Positions 7,061 to 15,259 of a stretch of DNA of 28,912 nucleotides are shown here, piece after piece; positions within the stretch are counted from its first letter, which is position 1, and every line of letters starts with the position of its first letter. The DNA comes from Actinomycetes bacterium (GTDB lineage: Bacteria; Actinomycetota; Actinomycetes; Mycobacteriales; Mycobacteriaceae): NCBI GenBank assembly GCA_023460175.1, contig JAEWRC010000216.1, forward strand, positions 1-28,912. The letters run 5' to 3'. The position numbers and the translations under genes are program-made. A model generated the notes under the pieces. That model had not been told where the DNA came from and searched no databases. It saw only the letters and a program-made list of their open reading frames with translations.

Positions 7061-8392
7061 GTGCACACGGCCCAGTCCGACCCGGCGAGCCCGCCAGCAA
7101 ACGCCGAGGACGCGCCGGTCCCGCCCTGGCGCCCGGCCACCCGGATAGCCTTCCGGTTCTGCTTCGTCTACTTCGGGCTGTTCTGCCTGCTGTTCGCGCA
7201 GATCACCTTCGCCTTCACGGGAATCTTCGCCACGCTGTTGCCCGACCGCGCGGTGCTGTGGCAGCTGGTGCTGCTGGACCCGGCGCTGAGCTGGGTCGGC
7301 CGCACGGTGTTCGGGATCGACGCGCACCTGCGCCCCGATTCCGGCAGCGGGGATCAGGCCGTGATCTGGGTGTTCGTGTTCTGTCTGCTGGTGGTGGCGG
7401 TGCTCGCGACGGCGGTGTGGTCGCTGGCCGACCGGCGACGGCTCCGGTATGACCGGCTGCACGCCTGGTTCCTGGTGTTCGTCCGGTTGTGCCTGGGCGG
7501 GCAGATGCTGTTCTACGGGATGGCCAAGCTGATCCCCACCCAGATGCCCGCGCCGCCGCCCAGCGCGCTGCTGCAGCCCTACGGCGAGTTCAGCCCGGCC
7601 TCGGTGCTGTGGCTGCAGGTCGGCAGCTCGTATCCGTACGAGATGCTGCTCGGCGGCGTGGAGGTCCTCGGCGGGCTGTTGCTGTTCCTGCCGCGCACCG
7701 CGACGCTCGGCGCCCTGCTCAGCGCGGCGAGCATGGCCCAGGTGTTCCTGCTGAACATGACGTTCGACGTGCCGGTGAAGATCCTGTCCTTCCACCTGCT
7801 GCTGTTGAGCCTGGTGCTGCTGGCCCCGTACCTGCGGCGGCTGGCCGACGTGCTGGTGCTGCACCGCCCGGCCGCACCGGCGATCCAGCCGCCGCTGTTC
7901 GCCTCGGCGCGCGCCAACCGGATCGCCGTGGCGGTGCAGGTGCTTGTCGGGCTCTGGGTATTGGTGGGGACGACGTCGATCAGCTGGGACGCGTGGCGCA
8001 GCTACGGCGGCGGCAGCGCGAAACCCGAGCTGTACGGGATCTGGACGGTGTCGGAGTTCGTCCGCGACGGCGCGGTGGCACCGCCGTTGACCACCGACGA
8101 CACCCGCTGGCAGCGGTTGGTTTTCGACGCCCCCGAGGTCGCCGCGGTGCAGCGGATGGACGGCACGCTGCAACCGGCCCAGGCCGACGTCGACGTCGAG
8201 GCCGGGACGTTGCGGCTCGACGGCGGCCAGACGGGCGCGTTCACCTTCACCCGCACGGGCGACGAACTACGCCTGGCCGGCACCGTCGCCGACCAACCGG
8301 TCACCGTGACGCTGCAGCGCACCGACCCGGGCGGTCTCCCCCTGCTCAACCGGGGCTTCCACTGGGTTCAGGAGTATCCGTACTTCCGCTGA
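7061..8392 (+). CDS. DoxX-like multi-pass membrane protein
   Basis: The 443-residue product starts at GTG 7061 behind GGAGG (7051-7055, five bases away). It is an integral membrane protein with hydrophobic segments near residues 33-60, 99-122, 135-157, 192-212, 214-236, 240-257 and 288-305. The C-terminal 140 residues are soluble and hydrophilic (KPELYGIWTVSEFV onward, ending HWVQEYPYFR). The segment VRLCLGGQMLFYGMAKLIP resembles the DoxX/DoxD helix that opens with a conserved arginine and ends in FxGxxKL. The presence of this helix and two further paired ones supports a DoxX-like family. In mycobacteria DoxX proteins have been linked to oxidative-stress complexes, but that cannot be assumed here. 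It diverges from purF and overlaps the end of the sterol-carrier gene by 47 bases. Confidence 0.75.
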   Translation: MHTAQSDPASPPANAEDAPVPPWRPATRIAFRFCFVYFGLFCLLFAQITFAFTGIFATLLPDRAVLWQLVLLDPALSWVGRTVFGIDAHLRPDSGSGDQAVIWVFVFCLLVVAVLATAVWSLADRRRLRYDRLHAWFLVFVRLCLGGQMLFYGMAKLIPTQMPAPPPSALLQPYGEFSPASVLWLQVGSSYPYEMLLGGVEVLGGLLLFLPRTATLGALLSAASMAQVFLLNMTFDVPVKILSFHLLLLSLVLLAPYLRRLADVLVLHRPAAPAIQPPLFASARANRIAVAVQVLVGLWVLVGTTSISWDAWRSYGGGSAKPELYGIWTVSEFVRDGAVAPPLTTDDTRWQRLVFDAPEVAAVQRMDGTLQPAQADVDVEAGTLRLDGGQTGAFTFTRTGDELRLAGTVADQPVTVTLQRTDPGGLPLLNRGFHWVQEYPYFR

Positions 8393-8771
8393 CCACCGGC
8401 AGCCACTGGGCGATCTCGGCGGCGCGCGGGCCGGAGAGCGCCAGCCCGCCCTCGGCGACAGCCTCGTCGACCAGCACCAGCCCGGTCGCCAGGCGCAACC
8501 ATGTGCGCGGGTCGGTCTCCACCACGTTGGGCGGGGTCCCGCGGGTGTGCCGCGGTCCCTCGATGCACTGCACGGCGACGAACGGCGGCACCCGCACCTC
8601 CACCGACGCGCCCGGGGCCAGCGCCGCCAGGGTCCGCGCGGTGAGTCGGACGGCGTCGGCGAGTTCGGCGCGTTGCGGTGCGGCCGCGGCGGCCTCGTCG
8701 CGCAGCCACGCGAACACCGCGGCGACCGCGGCACGGGTCTTTGTCGGATCAGCTTTGCTGCGGGCGGCCAT
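8346..8771 (-). CDS. Sterol-carrier-family protein (Rv0807-like)
   Basis: This 141-residue soluble protein reads MAARSKADPTKTRAAVAAVF at the start and includes VEVRVPPFVAVQCIEG, RGTPPNVVETDPRTWLRLAT and GLALSGPRAAEIAQWLP. The last part, a threshold-like TDPRTWLRLATG followed by a short helix, resembles the lipid-binding (SCP2-like) domain of small actinobacterial sterol-carrier proteins. It corresponds to M. tuberculosis Rv0807 (about 129 residues from memory). The extra C-terminal residues here overlap the end of the DoxX-like gene on the other strand. The ligand is unknown; lipid or maleylpyruvate-isomerase-like functions are possible for the fold. It starts 18 bases from the divergent MCE gene, which may share regulation. 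Confidence 0.75.
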   Translation of the reverse strand: MAARSKADPTKTRAAVAAVFAWLRDEAAAAAPQRAELADAVRLTARTLAALAPGASVEVRVPPFVAVQCIEGPRHTRGTPPNVVETDPRTWLRLATGLVLVDEAVAEGGLALSGPRAAEIAQWLPVVSGSTDTPEPSGSPG

Positions 8772-8789
8772 ACCCTAGGTTCTCAGACC

Positions 8790-9998
8790 ATGGCCGGGGC
8801 ACTGCGCGCGTCGACGCGGCGGACGCTCGGCGCGGGCTTCGCGGCGCTGGTGCTGCTGGTGGCCGCCCTGGGGTACGGCCAGTTCCGCGGCGCGTTCACC
8901 GCCACGACGCGGCTGACGCTCGACGCCGACCGCTCGGGTCTGGTGCTGGAGCCGGGCGCGAAGGTGACGTTCAACGGGGTGCGGATCGGCCGGGTCGCCG
9001 GCGTGGCCGCGGTGCCCGCCGACGGGGCGACCGCGGCCCGGCTGGCGGTGGACGTCGAACCGCGCTACGCCGCGATGCTGCCGGCCAACGTCGTCGCCGA
9101 CATCACCGCCACCACCGTGTTCGGCAACAAGTACGTGTCGTTGACCTCCCCCGAAGCCCCCTCGGCACAACGTCTTTCGCCCAGTGACCCGATCCGGGTC
9201 CGGTCGGTCAGCACGGAATTCAACACGCTGTTCGAGTCCATCATGGCCATCTCGGAGCAGCTGGACCCGGTGCGGCTGAACGCGACGCTGTCGGCGGTCG
9301 CCGAGGGCCTGACGGGACTGGGCGGACGGTTCGGCGCCGCCCTGGCCGACGGCAACGCCATCCTCGACGAGGTCAACCCGCGGCTGCCCCGATTGCGGTA
9401 CACCACGGCCCGGTTGGCCGACCTGACCGAGGTGTACACCGCGGCCGCACCGGATCTCCTGGACGCCCTGGCCGGCGCCGCCACGACGGCCGCCACGCTG
9501 AACCGGCAGCGTGACGCGCTCAACGCCGCCCTGCTGGGCGCGCTCGGCTTCGGCCAGACGGCCGCCGGCACCTTCGAGCCCGCCGGCCCGTACCTGGTGG
9601 CCGCCGCCCGCGACCTGGTGCCGACGGCGCGCGTGTTCGACGAGCACAGCCCGTCGCTGTTCTGCACGCTGCGCAACTACGCGCAGGTCGCACCGCGGGT
9701 GGCCGGCGCGCTGGGCGCCAACGGCTACTCGCTGAACAGTTTCAGCGGCGGCGGGGTGACCGGCGCCGAGCCGCCGTACATCTACCCGGACAACCTGCCC
9801 CGGGTCAACGCCAAGGGCGGCCCGGGCGGTCGGCCCGGCTGTTGGCAGTCGATCACCCGCGAGCTGTGGCCGGCCCCGACGCTGGTGATGGACACCGGCG
9901 CGAGCATCGCGCCGTACAACCACCTCGAACTCGGCAGCCCGCTGCTCGTCGACCACGTGTGGGGCCGGCAGGTGGGCGAGTACACCATCAATCCGTAG
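8790..9998 (+). CDS. Orphan MCE-family protein, MceA type
   Basis: The 402-residue protein has one N-terminal membrane helix (LGAGFAALVLLVAALGYGQF, about residues 13-32), so it is anchored and faces outward. The MCE (MlaD) domain covers about residues 38-115, with KVTFNGVRIGRVAGV and NVVADITATTVFGNKYVSL. The long helical second part and the end PYNHLELGSPLLVDHVWG plus RQVGEYTINP are features of the MceA (first) subunit of mycobacterial Mce lipid importers. Normal mce operons contain two YrbE permeases and six Mce genes. None of these is here, so this is a stand-alone copy. The ATG at 8790 was chosen because it places the helix at the N-terminus; upstream in-frame codons overlap the divergent gene. 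Substrate is unknown; lipid or sterol transport is inferred. Confidence 0.85.
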   Translation: MAGALRASTRRTLGAGFAALVLLVAALGYGQFRGAFTATTRLTLDADRSGLVLEPGAKVTFNGVRIGRVAGVAAVPADGATAARLAVDVEPRYAAMLPANVVADITATTVFGNKYVSLTSPEAPSAQRLSPSDPIRVRSVSTEFNTLFESIMAISEQLDPVRLNATLSAVAEGLTGLGGRFGAALADGNAILDEVNPRLPRLRYTTARLADLTEVYTAAAPDLLDALAGAATTAATLNRQRDALNAALLGALGFGQTAAGTFEPAGPYLVAAARDLVPTARVFDEHSPSLFCTLRNYAQVAPRVAGALGANGYSLNSFSGGGVTGAEPPYIYPDNLPRVNAKGGPGGRPGCWQSITRELWPAPTLVMDTGASIAPYNHLELGSPLLVDHVWGRQVGEYTINP

Positions 9999-10007
9999 GC
10001 ATCCCGG

Positions 10008-11750
10008 TCAGCTCGACCAGGAGTACTCCGGTCCGTCGGCGCCGACGGTCCGCACCAGCGCCCGGCGAATGCGCTCGGTGTCCGCGGCGGTCCAGTCCGG
10101 CGGCGGCGCGACGGCGACCCAGCCGTCAAGGATGACGTTGTCGTAGTTGTGGCCGTGGCCGGCGGGCATGTCCGCCGCGTTGAGCATGTCGGCACCCACC
10201 TGCGAGAACGTGACGAACGGGTACCACCGCATGGCGGTGGTGCGATCCTGACCGGGCGGCTCGACCAGCCAATCCGGCCGGGAGAGCAGCAGATTCGGTG
10301 ACCACCAGACGATCGGGTCGGAGGCGTGCTGCAGGAACAGCACCCGGGTGTCGTCCCACGGTTCGGCGGTGTCGCGCGCGACCTCCGCGGGGTCGCCGCC
10401 CTGGGAGAACCGGACCGTGCGCCCGTTGTCGTAGCGCGGCGACACCTCGGTGGTGCGGGGGTCGCGCCGCTCGATCAGGGCCCGCCACAGCGGGCTGGCC
10501 TGCGGCGGCCCCACCCACAGCACCGAGTCGAAGCCCATCAGCGCGATGTCCGGCAGGTAACCGAAGGCGCTCTGCCCCGCCATCGACCCCAGGCTCTCGC
10601 CGTAGAGCATCAGCTTGGGTCGCTGCTGCGGCGGCAGCTCGGCCCAGCGGTCGTGCACGGCCTCGATGAGCATCTGCCCCGAACGCATCGACTTCTGCTG
10701 GTCGCCGAGGAACGAGATCCAACTGGGCAGGTACGAGTACTGCAGCGCCACAATGGCGGTGTCGCCGTTGTACATCAGCTCCACCGCCCGCGCCGCGACC
10801 GGGTTGACCCAGCCGGTACCGGTGGTCGGGACGATCACCAGGACCTCGCGGTCGAAGGCGTTGGTGCGGTGCAACTCGCTGAGCAGCACCGCCAGCCGCG
10901 CCTCGTCGGTCTCGGCGGTCTGCAACCCGGCGTACACCCGGATGGGTTCCTTGGCCGGGGCGCCGTTGATTCGGGTCAGCTCGGCGTCGTCCGGACCGGC
11001 GGCCACGAAGTTGCGGCCCTGGTAGCCCAGCGAGTCCCAGGACGCGAAAGAGTCCGGGCTGCCTGACCTTTCGGACTCGAGAGGCTGCTCGACGCCGTCC
11101 CGGGTGGCGGTGTTCTGCGGCTGGAACACCCGGCTCGCGCCGGCGAGGAAGCCGCGGAGCAGCACGCCGTTGATCAGCGCGATGACCAGGATCACCACCA
11201 CCGCGGTGCCGATGAACTGGGCCACCTCGCTGTTGAGCCGCCAGCGTCGGATCAGCAGCCGCGCAACCAGTTTGGTGAGGTCCAGCAGCACGCGGAAGAC
11301 GGCGACCAGGGCCACCGCGACCGCGGCGGCGACCACCAATGTCCGGGTGTAGCCGATCGTGCCGGGACCGGCGATACCCATCAGCTCGGACACCTGGCGT
11401 TGCCAGCGGGTGGCCGGCACCACCATCAGCACCGACGCGGTGATCGCGGCGCCCACCGTCGCCACCTTCAGCGCGGCCTGGGTGCGCACTGCTGGCGGCC
11501 ACCAGCTGCGGTTGCGTAACACGAAGCGGCGGAAGCCCTTACCGATGAGCACCCCGATGCCGTAACCCAGGGCGGCGTTCATCCCACCGATCAGCCCGGC
11601 GAACTGCCAACTGCGCGGCAGCAGCGACGGCGTCAGCGACAGGCAGAAGAACAGCGCGCCGAACGCGACGCCGGTGAAGTCGAGTCGAAGCAGCCCCCAC
11701 GCCCAAACCACCAGCGAGTGGGGTCCGCTGCGCTCGACGGGGCGGGTCAT
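10008..11750 (-). CDS. Membrane-anchored alpha/beta-hydrolase (Abhydrolase_9 family)
   Basis: The 580-residue protein has an N-terminal membrane domain of about four helices (for example FTGVAFGALFFCLSLTPSLL, then helices near residues 45-60, 85-110 and 120-150). This is the Abhydrolase_9 N-terminal family layout. The C-terminal hydrolase domain has the nucleophile elbow YGESLGS with Ser386, plus HASDPIVWW and AGHGHNYDN, which could supply the Asp and His. The substrate is unknown; an ester or lipid on the cell envelope is a reasonable guess. ATG 11750 lies ten bases after the purL stop, so the gene is probably the last cistron of a VOC-purL-hydrolase transcript. A longer in-frame reading to 12008 overlaps purL and was rejected. 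Confidence 0.82.
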   Translation of the reverse strand: MTRPVERSGPHSLVVWAWGLLRLDFTGVAFGALFFCLSLTPSLLPRSWQFAGLIGGMNAALGYGIGVLIGKGFRRFVLRNRSWWPPAVRTQAALKVATVGAAITASVLMVVPATRWQRQVSELMGIAGPGTIGYTRTLVVAAAVAVALVAVFRVLLDLTKLVARLLIRRWRLNSEVAQFIGTAVVVILVIALINGVLLRGFLAGASRVFQPQNTATRDGVEQPLESERSGSPDSFASWDSLGYQGRNFVAAGPDDAELTRINGAPAKEPIRVYAGLQTAETDEARLAVLLSELHRTNAFDREVLVIVPTTGTGWVNPVAARAVELMYNGDTAIVALQYSYLPSWISFLGDQQKSMRSGQMLIEAVHDRWAELPPQQRPKLMLYGESLGSMAGQSAFGYLPDIALMGFDSVLWVGPPQASPLWRALIERRDPRTTEVSPRYDNGRTVRFSQGGDPAEVARDTAEPWDDTRVLFLQHASDPIVWWSPNLLLSRPDWLVEPPGQDRTTAMRWYPFVTFSQVGADMLNAADMPAGHGHNYDNVILDGWVAVAPPPDWTAADTERIRRALVRTVGADGPEYSWSS

Positions 11751-11760
11751 TACGCCGGCA

Positions 11761-14076
11761 TCATCCGAACAGCTTCGGGAGTACGCCCTCCCACGTCGTT
11801 CTGAGCTCGTCCAGCGACACGGTGAACTGACCCTGCACCTCGACGGCGGCCTCCGCGCCCGGGGCGCCGGTGTCGACAACGCCGATGCGCTCCGCGGGCA
11901 GCCCGCGCGCCTCGCACATCGCGCGGAACCGGCTCTCCTCGGTGCGGGGCACCGCCACCAGCGCGCGCCCGGCCGACTCGGAGAACAGCAGGACGAAGGG
12001 ATCGGCATCCTCAGGAAGCAGGATGCGGCAACCGGTTTCGCCGGCCAGCGCGGACTCCACCACCGCCTGGATCAACCCGCCCTCGGACAGGTCGTGGGCC
12101 GCGGACACCAGCCCGTCGCGGGAGGCGGCGGTCAGCACCTCGGCCAGCAACTGCTCGCGGGCCAGATCGACCCGCGGCGGCACGCCGCCGAGGTGATCGG
12201 CGGTGACCTGCGCCCAGATCGAGCCGTCGAACTCGTCGCGGGTGTCGCCGAGCAGGAACAGCGTCTCCCCCGGCTCGGTGCCCAGGCCGGTCGGGATGCG
12301 CCGGGTCACGTCGTCGATGACCCCGAGCACACCCACCACCGGGGTCGGCAGGATCGGCGTGGCACCGGTCTGGTTGTAGAAGCTGACGTTGCCGCCGGTG
12401 ACCGGAATGCCCAGGGCCGCACAGCCGTCGGCCAGCCCGCGGACCGCCTGGGAGAACTGCCACATGACGCCCGGGTCCTCCGGCGAGCCGAAGTTCAGGC
12501 AGTTGGTGACGGCGACGGGCGTGGCGCCGGTGACCGCGACGTTGCGGTAGGCCTCGGCCAACGCGAGCTGCGCCCCGGTGTACGGGTCCAGCTGGGTGTA
12601 GCGGCCCGAGGCGTCGGTGGAGATCGCGACGCCGCGCCCGGTCTGCTCGTCGATGCGCAGCACCCCGCCGTCGGCGTGCTCGGCCAGCACCGTGTTGCCG
12701 CGGACGTAGCGGTCGTACTGCTCGGTGATGAACGCCCGGCTGCACAGGTGCGGGCTGCCCAGCAGCGCAAGCAGCGTCGCGCGCAGCTCCGCGCCGGTCT
12801 GCGGCCGGGGCAGACTCTTGGAGCTGTCGGCGATCAGCGCGTCCTGGGTCTCGGGGCGCTGCACCGGACGCTCGTAGACCGGCCCCTCGTGGGCGACCGT
12901 GCGCGGCGGTACGTCCACCACGGTCTCCCCGTGCCAGGTGATGTGCAGCCGCTCGCCGTCGGTCACCTCGCCGATGACGGTCGCCAGCACCTCCCACTTG
13001 CGGCAGACCGCCAGGAACGCCTCGACGTTCTCGGGCGCGACGACGGCGCACATGCGTTCCTGCGACTCACTGGACAGCACCTCGGCCGGGGTCATGTTGG
13101 CCGCGCGCAGCGGCACCTTCTCCAGCTCGATGGCCATGCCGCCGTCGCCGGCGGAGGCCAACTCCGAGGTTGCGCAGGACAATCCGGCACCACCGAGGTC
13201 CTGGATACCCACCACCAGACCGGCGGCATAGAGCTCCAGGCAGCACTCGATGAGCACCTTCTCCATGAACGGGTCGCCCACCTGCACCGCGGGCAGCTTC
13301 TTTCGCCCCGAGCCGGATTCGTCACCGGCGAAGGTCTCCGAGGCCAGCACCGACACGCCGCCGATGCCATCGAGCCCGGTGCGCGCGCCGAACAGGATGA
13401 TCTTGTTGCCGGTGCCCGACGCGAAGGCCAGGTGCAGGTCCTCCTTGCGCAGCACCCCGACGCACAGCGCGTTGACCAGTGGGTTGCCGGCGTAGGACGC
13501 GTCGAACACGGTCTCGCCGCCGATGTTGGGCAGGCCCAGGGAGTTGCCGTAGCCGCCGATGCCGCGGACCACGCCGTCCACCACGCGACGGGTATCGGGG
13601 GCGTCGGCCGCGCCGAAGCGCAGCTGGTCCATCACCGCGACCGGGCGCGCGCCCATGGCCATGATGTCGCGGACGATGCCGCCGACGCCGGTGGCCGCGC
13701 CCTGGTAGGGCTCCACGTAGGACGGATGGTTGTGCGATTCGACCTTGAACGTCACCGCCCAGCCGTCGCCGATGTCGACCACGCCGGCGTTCTCGCCGAT
13801 GCCCGCGAGCATCCCGGCGCGCATTTCCTCGGTGGTGGTCTCCCCGAAGTAGCGCAGGTGCACCTTGGAGGACTTGTAGGAGCAGTGCTCGCTCCACATC
13901 ACCGAGTACATCGCCAGCTCGGCGTCGGTGGGGCGGCGGCCGAGGATCTCCCGGATCCGGGTGTACTCGTCGTCCTTGAGCCCTAGCTCGCGAAACGGCT
14001 GGGGTTGATCGGGGGTGGCCGCGGCCTGCTCGACGGTGTCGACGGCGGGCGTTTCAGGGCTGAGACCGGACTTCAC
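11761..14076 (-). CDS. purL: Phosphoribosylformylglycinamidine synthase subunit PurL (small-type)
   Basis: PurL is the ATP-dependent synthetase subunit of the three-part FGAM synthase: with PurQ and PurS it converts FGAR and glutamine to FGAM, step 4 of the pathway. The 771-residue product shows the expected AMYSVMWSEHCSYKSSKVHL at the N-terminal side, ESHNHPSYVEPYQGAATGVG, GLPNIGGETVFD and IPVTGGNVSFYNQT, and ends VLPKLFG. It has no glutaminase domain, consistent with the separate purQ and purS genes. GTG 14076 is preferred over GTG 14082 because TAGACT (14088-14083) stands exactly six bases before it. It is complete and should be active. It matches Rv0803. Confidence 0.96.
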   Translation of the reverse strand: MKSGLSPETPAVDTVEQAAATPDQPQPFRELGLKDDEYTRIREILGRRPTDAELAMYSVMWSEHCSYKSSKVHLRYFGETTTEEMRAGMLAGIGENAGVVDIGDGWAVTFKVESHNHPSYVEPYQGAATGVGGIVRDIMAMGARPVAVMDQLRFGAADAPDTRRVVDGVVRGIGGYGNSLGLPNIGGETVFDASYAGNPLVNALCVGVLRKEDLHLAFASGTGNKIILFGARTGLDGIGGVSVLASETFAGDESGSGRKKLPAVQVGDPFMEKVLIECCLELYAAGLVVGIQDLGGAGLSCATSELASAGDGGMAIELEKVPLRAANMTPAEVLSSESQERMCAVVAPENVEAFLAVCRKWEVLATVIGEVTDGERLHITWHGETVVDVPPRTVAHEGPVYERPVQRPETQDALIADSSKSLPRPQTGAELRATLLALLGSPHLCSRAFITEQYDRYVRGNTVLAEHADGGVLRIDEQTGRGVAISTDASGRYTQLDPYTGAQLALAEAYRNVAVTGATPVAVTNCLNFGSPEDPGVMWQFSQAVRGLADGCAALGIPVTGGNVSFYNQTGATPILPTPVVGVLGVIDDVTRRIPTGLGTEPGETLFLLGDTRDEFDGSIWAQVTADHLGGVPPRVDLAREQLLAEVLTAASRDGLVSAAHDLSEGGLIQAVVESALAGETGCRILLPEDADPFVLLFSESAGRALVAVPRTEESRFRAMCEARGLPAERIGVVDTGAPGAEAAVEVQGQFTVSLDELRTTWEGVLPKLFG

Positions 14077-14082
14077 GGCCAC

Positions 14083-14088
14083 AGTCTA
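14083..14088 (-). promoter_or_regulatory. purL -10 box that decides the start codon
   Basis: TAGACT (minus strand) directly abuts GTGGCCGTG. A start at the first GTG (14082) would put the -10 right next to it, leaving no room for initiation upstream. The second GTG (14076) is six bases away, the usual leaderless spacing. The second GTG is therefore favoured. Confidence 0.4.
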
Positions 14089-14129
14089 GTAAGCCCGCGC
14101 CGCAGTGCCCGCTTCGCCGCGATCGGCGC

Positions 14130-14471
14130 TCACCCGACACAGAACTGGTTGCCGTCCGGGTCGGTGAGGACCACCCAGCGGAAGTCGTCGCCGAAGGAGT
14201 GCCGGGCGGTCTCGGTGGCCCCCAGCGACACCAACCGCTCGACCTCGGTCTCGACGTCCTCGGCCTTGAAATCCAGGTGCAGCCGGTTCTTGCCCGGCGT
14301 CGGATCCTCGACGTGTTGGAAGCCCAGGGTCAGGCCGGACGGCAGCGCGACGGTGACGAATTCACCCGGCACCAGCGCCGCGGCCTCGGCGCCCAGCGCT
14401 CTGGCCCACCAGTCGGCCAGCCGGTCCGGGTCGTGGGTGTCGATGGTCAGATTTTCCACAAGCAGCGCCAT
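14130..14471 (-). CDS. VOC (glyoxalase/bleomycin-resistance fold) protein
   Basis: A 113-residue single-domain member of the vicinal oxygen chelate superfamily: VENLTIDTHDPDRLADWWAR opens the first beta-alpha-beta-beta-beta unit. RLHLDFKAEDVETEVERLVS opens the second and RWVVLTDPDGNQFCV closes it. The metal ligand positions of glyoxalase I are only partly matched (one His in TIDTH, one His in LHLDF, and no Glu at the end, where DPDGNQFCV stands). Its reaction is therefore unknown; a binding or stress role is possible. It corresponds to Rv0801. TAAAGT (14485-14480) lies eight bases before the ATG, giving a near-leaderless start. purL follows 47 bases downstream on the same strand. Confidence 0.8.
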   Translation of the reverse strand: MALLVENLTIDTHDPDRLADWWARALGAEAAALVPGEFVTVALPSGLTLGFQHVEDPTPGKNRLHLDFKAEDVETEVERLVSLGATETARHSFGDDFRWVVLTDPDGNQFCVG

Positions 14472-14640
14472 GGGCGGTGACTTTACGGTCGGTGTCCGAC
14501 AGCGATTGGGAATTGCGCCGACCAGGGGGGCGACACCGGCGATTCGCTACCACAATTCGCGATTACCGGTAACCATTTCGCTTCGGTACGTAATGTGATG
14601 TTCCGGTCACGTTACAAATTCACATACGAAAAGGATGCCC
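14472..14640. promoter_or_regulatory. Divergent control region between VOC gene and LGFP lipoprotein
   Basis: This AT-richer gap holds the VOC gene's TAAAGT box at 14480-14485. It also holds a perfect 10-base palindrome TTACCGGTAA (14563-14572), and ATTCGC at 14542 and 14555 with a variant TTTCGC at 14576. A TAATGT -10 candidate for the lipoprotein lies at 14591-14596. CCGGTAAC and CCGGTCAC occur about 34 bases apart. The local repeats suggest a bound regulator, not identified here. AAGG at 14631-14634 is the ribosome-binding site for ATG 14641. Confidence 0.35.
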
Positions 14641-15252
14641 ATGCGCAACGTAACTAAGAAGACAGCGGCCGTTTCGGCCCTCGCCCTCGGCTTCGCTCTG
14701 GCGGGTGCCGGTTGCACCAGTGAGAGCACCGACGACACCGCCGCCACCACCACCGAGACCGAGATCATCGAGGAGACCGAGGTCATCGAAGAGACCACCG
14801 AGGTCGAGGTCACCGAGACCCAGACGACCATCCCCGGCGCCGACGGCACCGAGTACGTGGTCTCCGGGGTGCTGTTGGAGAAGTTCGAGAGCCTCGACGC
14901 CACCGCGCAGGGTGCGCTGGGCGCACCGATCGCGGCGCAGGAGACCAACGAGGACGGCGGCGTCTACCAGCAGTTCGACGGCGGCGTGATCATCAGCTCC
15001 GAAGAGGGCACCTACGTGGTCTGGGGCAAGATCCGCGACCTGTGGAACGAACTGGGCGGATCGCAGGGTGACCTGGGCTACCCGACCAGCGACGAGACCA
15101 CCAACGAGGCGGGTCAGAAGCAGACCACGTTCCAGAACGGGACCGTCACCTGGACCGAGGGCGACGAGCAGGCGGTCCTCGTCGAGGACACCGCCGCCGA
15201 GACCCCGGCCGAAACGCCGGCCGAGACCCCGGCCCCCGCACCGGGTCAGTAA
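14641..15252 (+). CDS. LGFP-repeat cell-surface lipoprotein
   Basis: The 203-residue product has a signal peptide with cysteine 25 in LAGAGCTSES. The lipobox lacks the usual hydrophobic residue at -3, so lipidation is likely but not certain. The mature part begins with a strongly acidic Glu/Thr/Ile tract (ETEIIEETEVIEETTEVEV). Then come LGFP-type repeats, LGAPIAAQETNEDGG with a YQQFDGG core, and ELGGSQGDLGYPTS with a FQNGTVTW core. LGFP repeats occur in mycolate-bacteria envelope proteins and are thought to bind cell-wall polymer. The C-terminus is an Ala/Glu/Thr/Pro tail. ATG 14641 is preferred over 14635 because AAGG is six bases before it and adjacent to 14635. The gene ends seven bases from the convergent aminopeptidase gene. 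Confidence 0.8.
   Translation: MRNVTKKTAAVSALALGFALAGAGCTSESTDDTAATTTETEIIEETEVIEETTEVEVTETQTTIPGADGTEYVVSGVLLEKFESLDATAQGALGAPIAAQETNEDGGVYQQFDGGVIISSEEGTYVVWGKIRDLWNELGGSQGDLGYPTSDETTNEAGQKQTTFQNGTVTWTEGDEQAVLVEDTAAETPAETPAETPAPAPGQ
15196..15231 (+). repeat. Three 12-base tandem units coding AETP repeats
   Basis: GCCGAGACCCCG, GCCGAAACGCCG and GCCGAGACCCCG run in tandem and encode three AETP units at the end of the LGFP lipoprotein. Copy number in such tracts tends to vary between strains. Confidence 0.7.
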
Positions 15253-15259
15253 TCCCGGG

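Noticed and set aside
11674..13986. Open frame of 770 codons on the plus strand opposite purL
   Set aside because: Shadow of purL; residues are Gly/Arg/His/Gln-biased with no domain signature.
14595..14611. CRP-like TGTGA...TCAC site upstream of the LGFP lipoprotein
   Set aside because: The half-sites are separated by eight bases, not the six of the Crp consensus.
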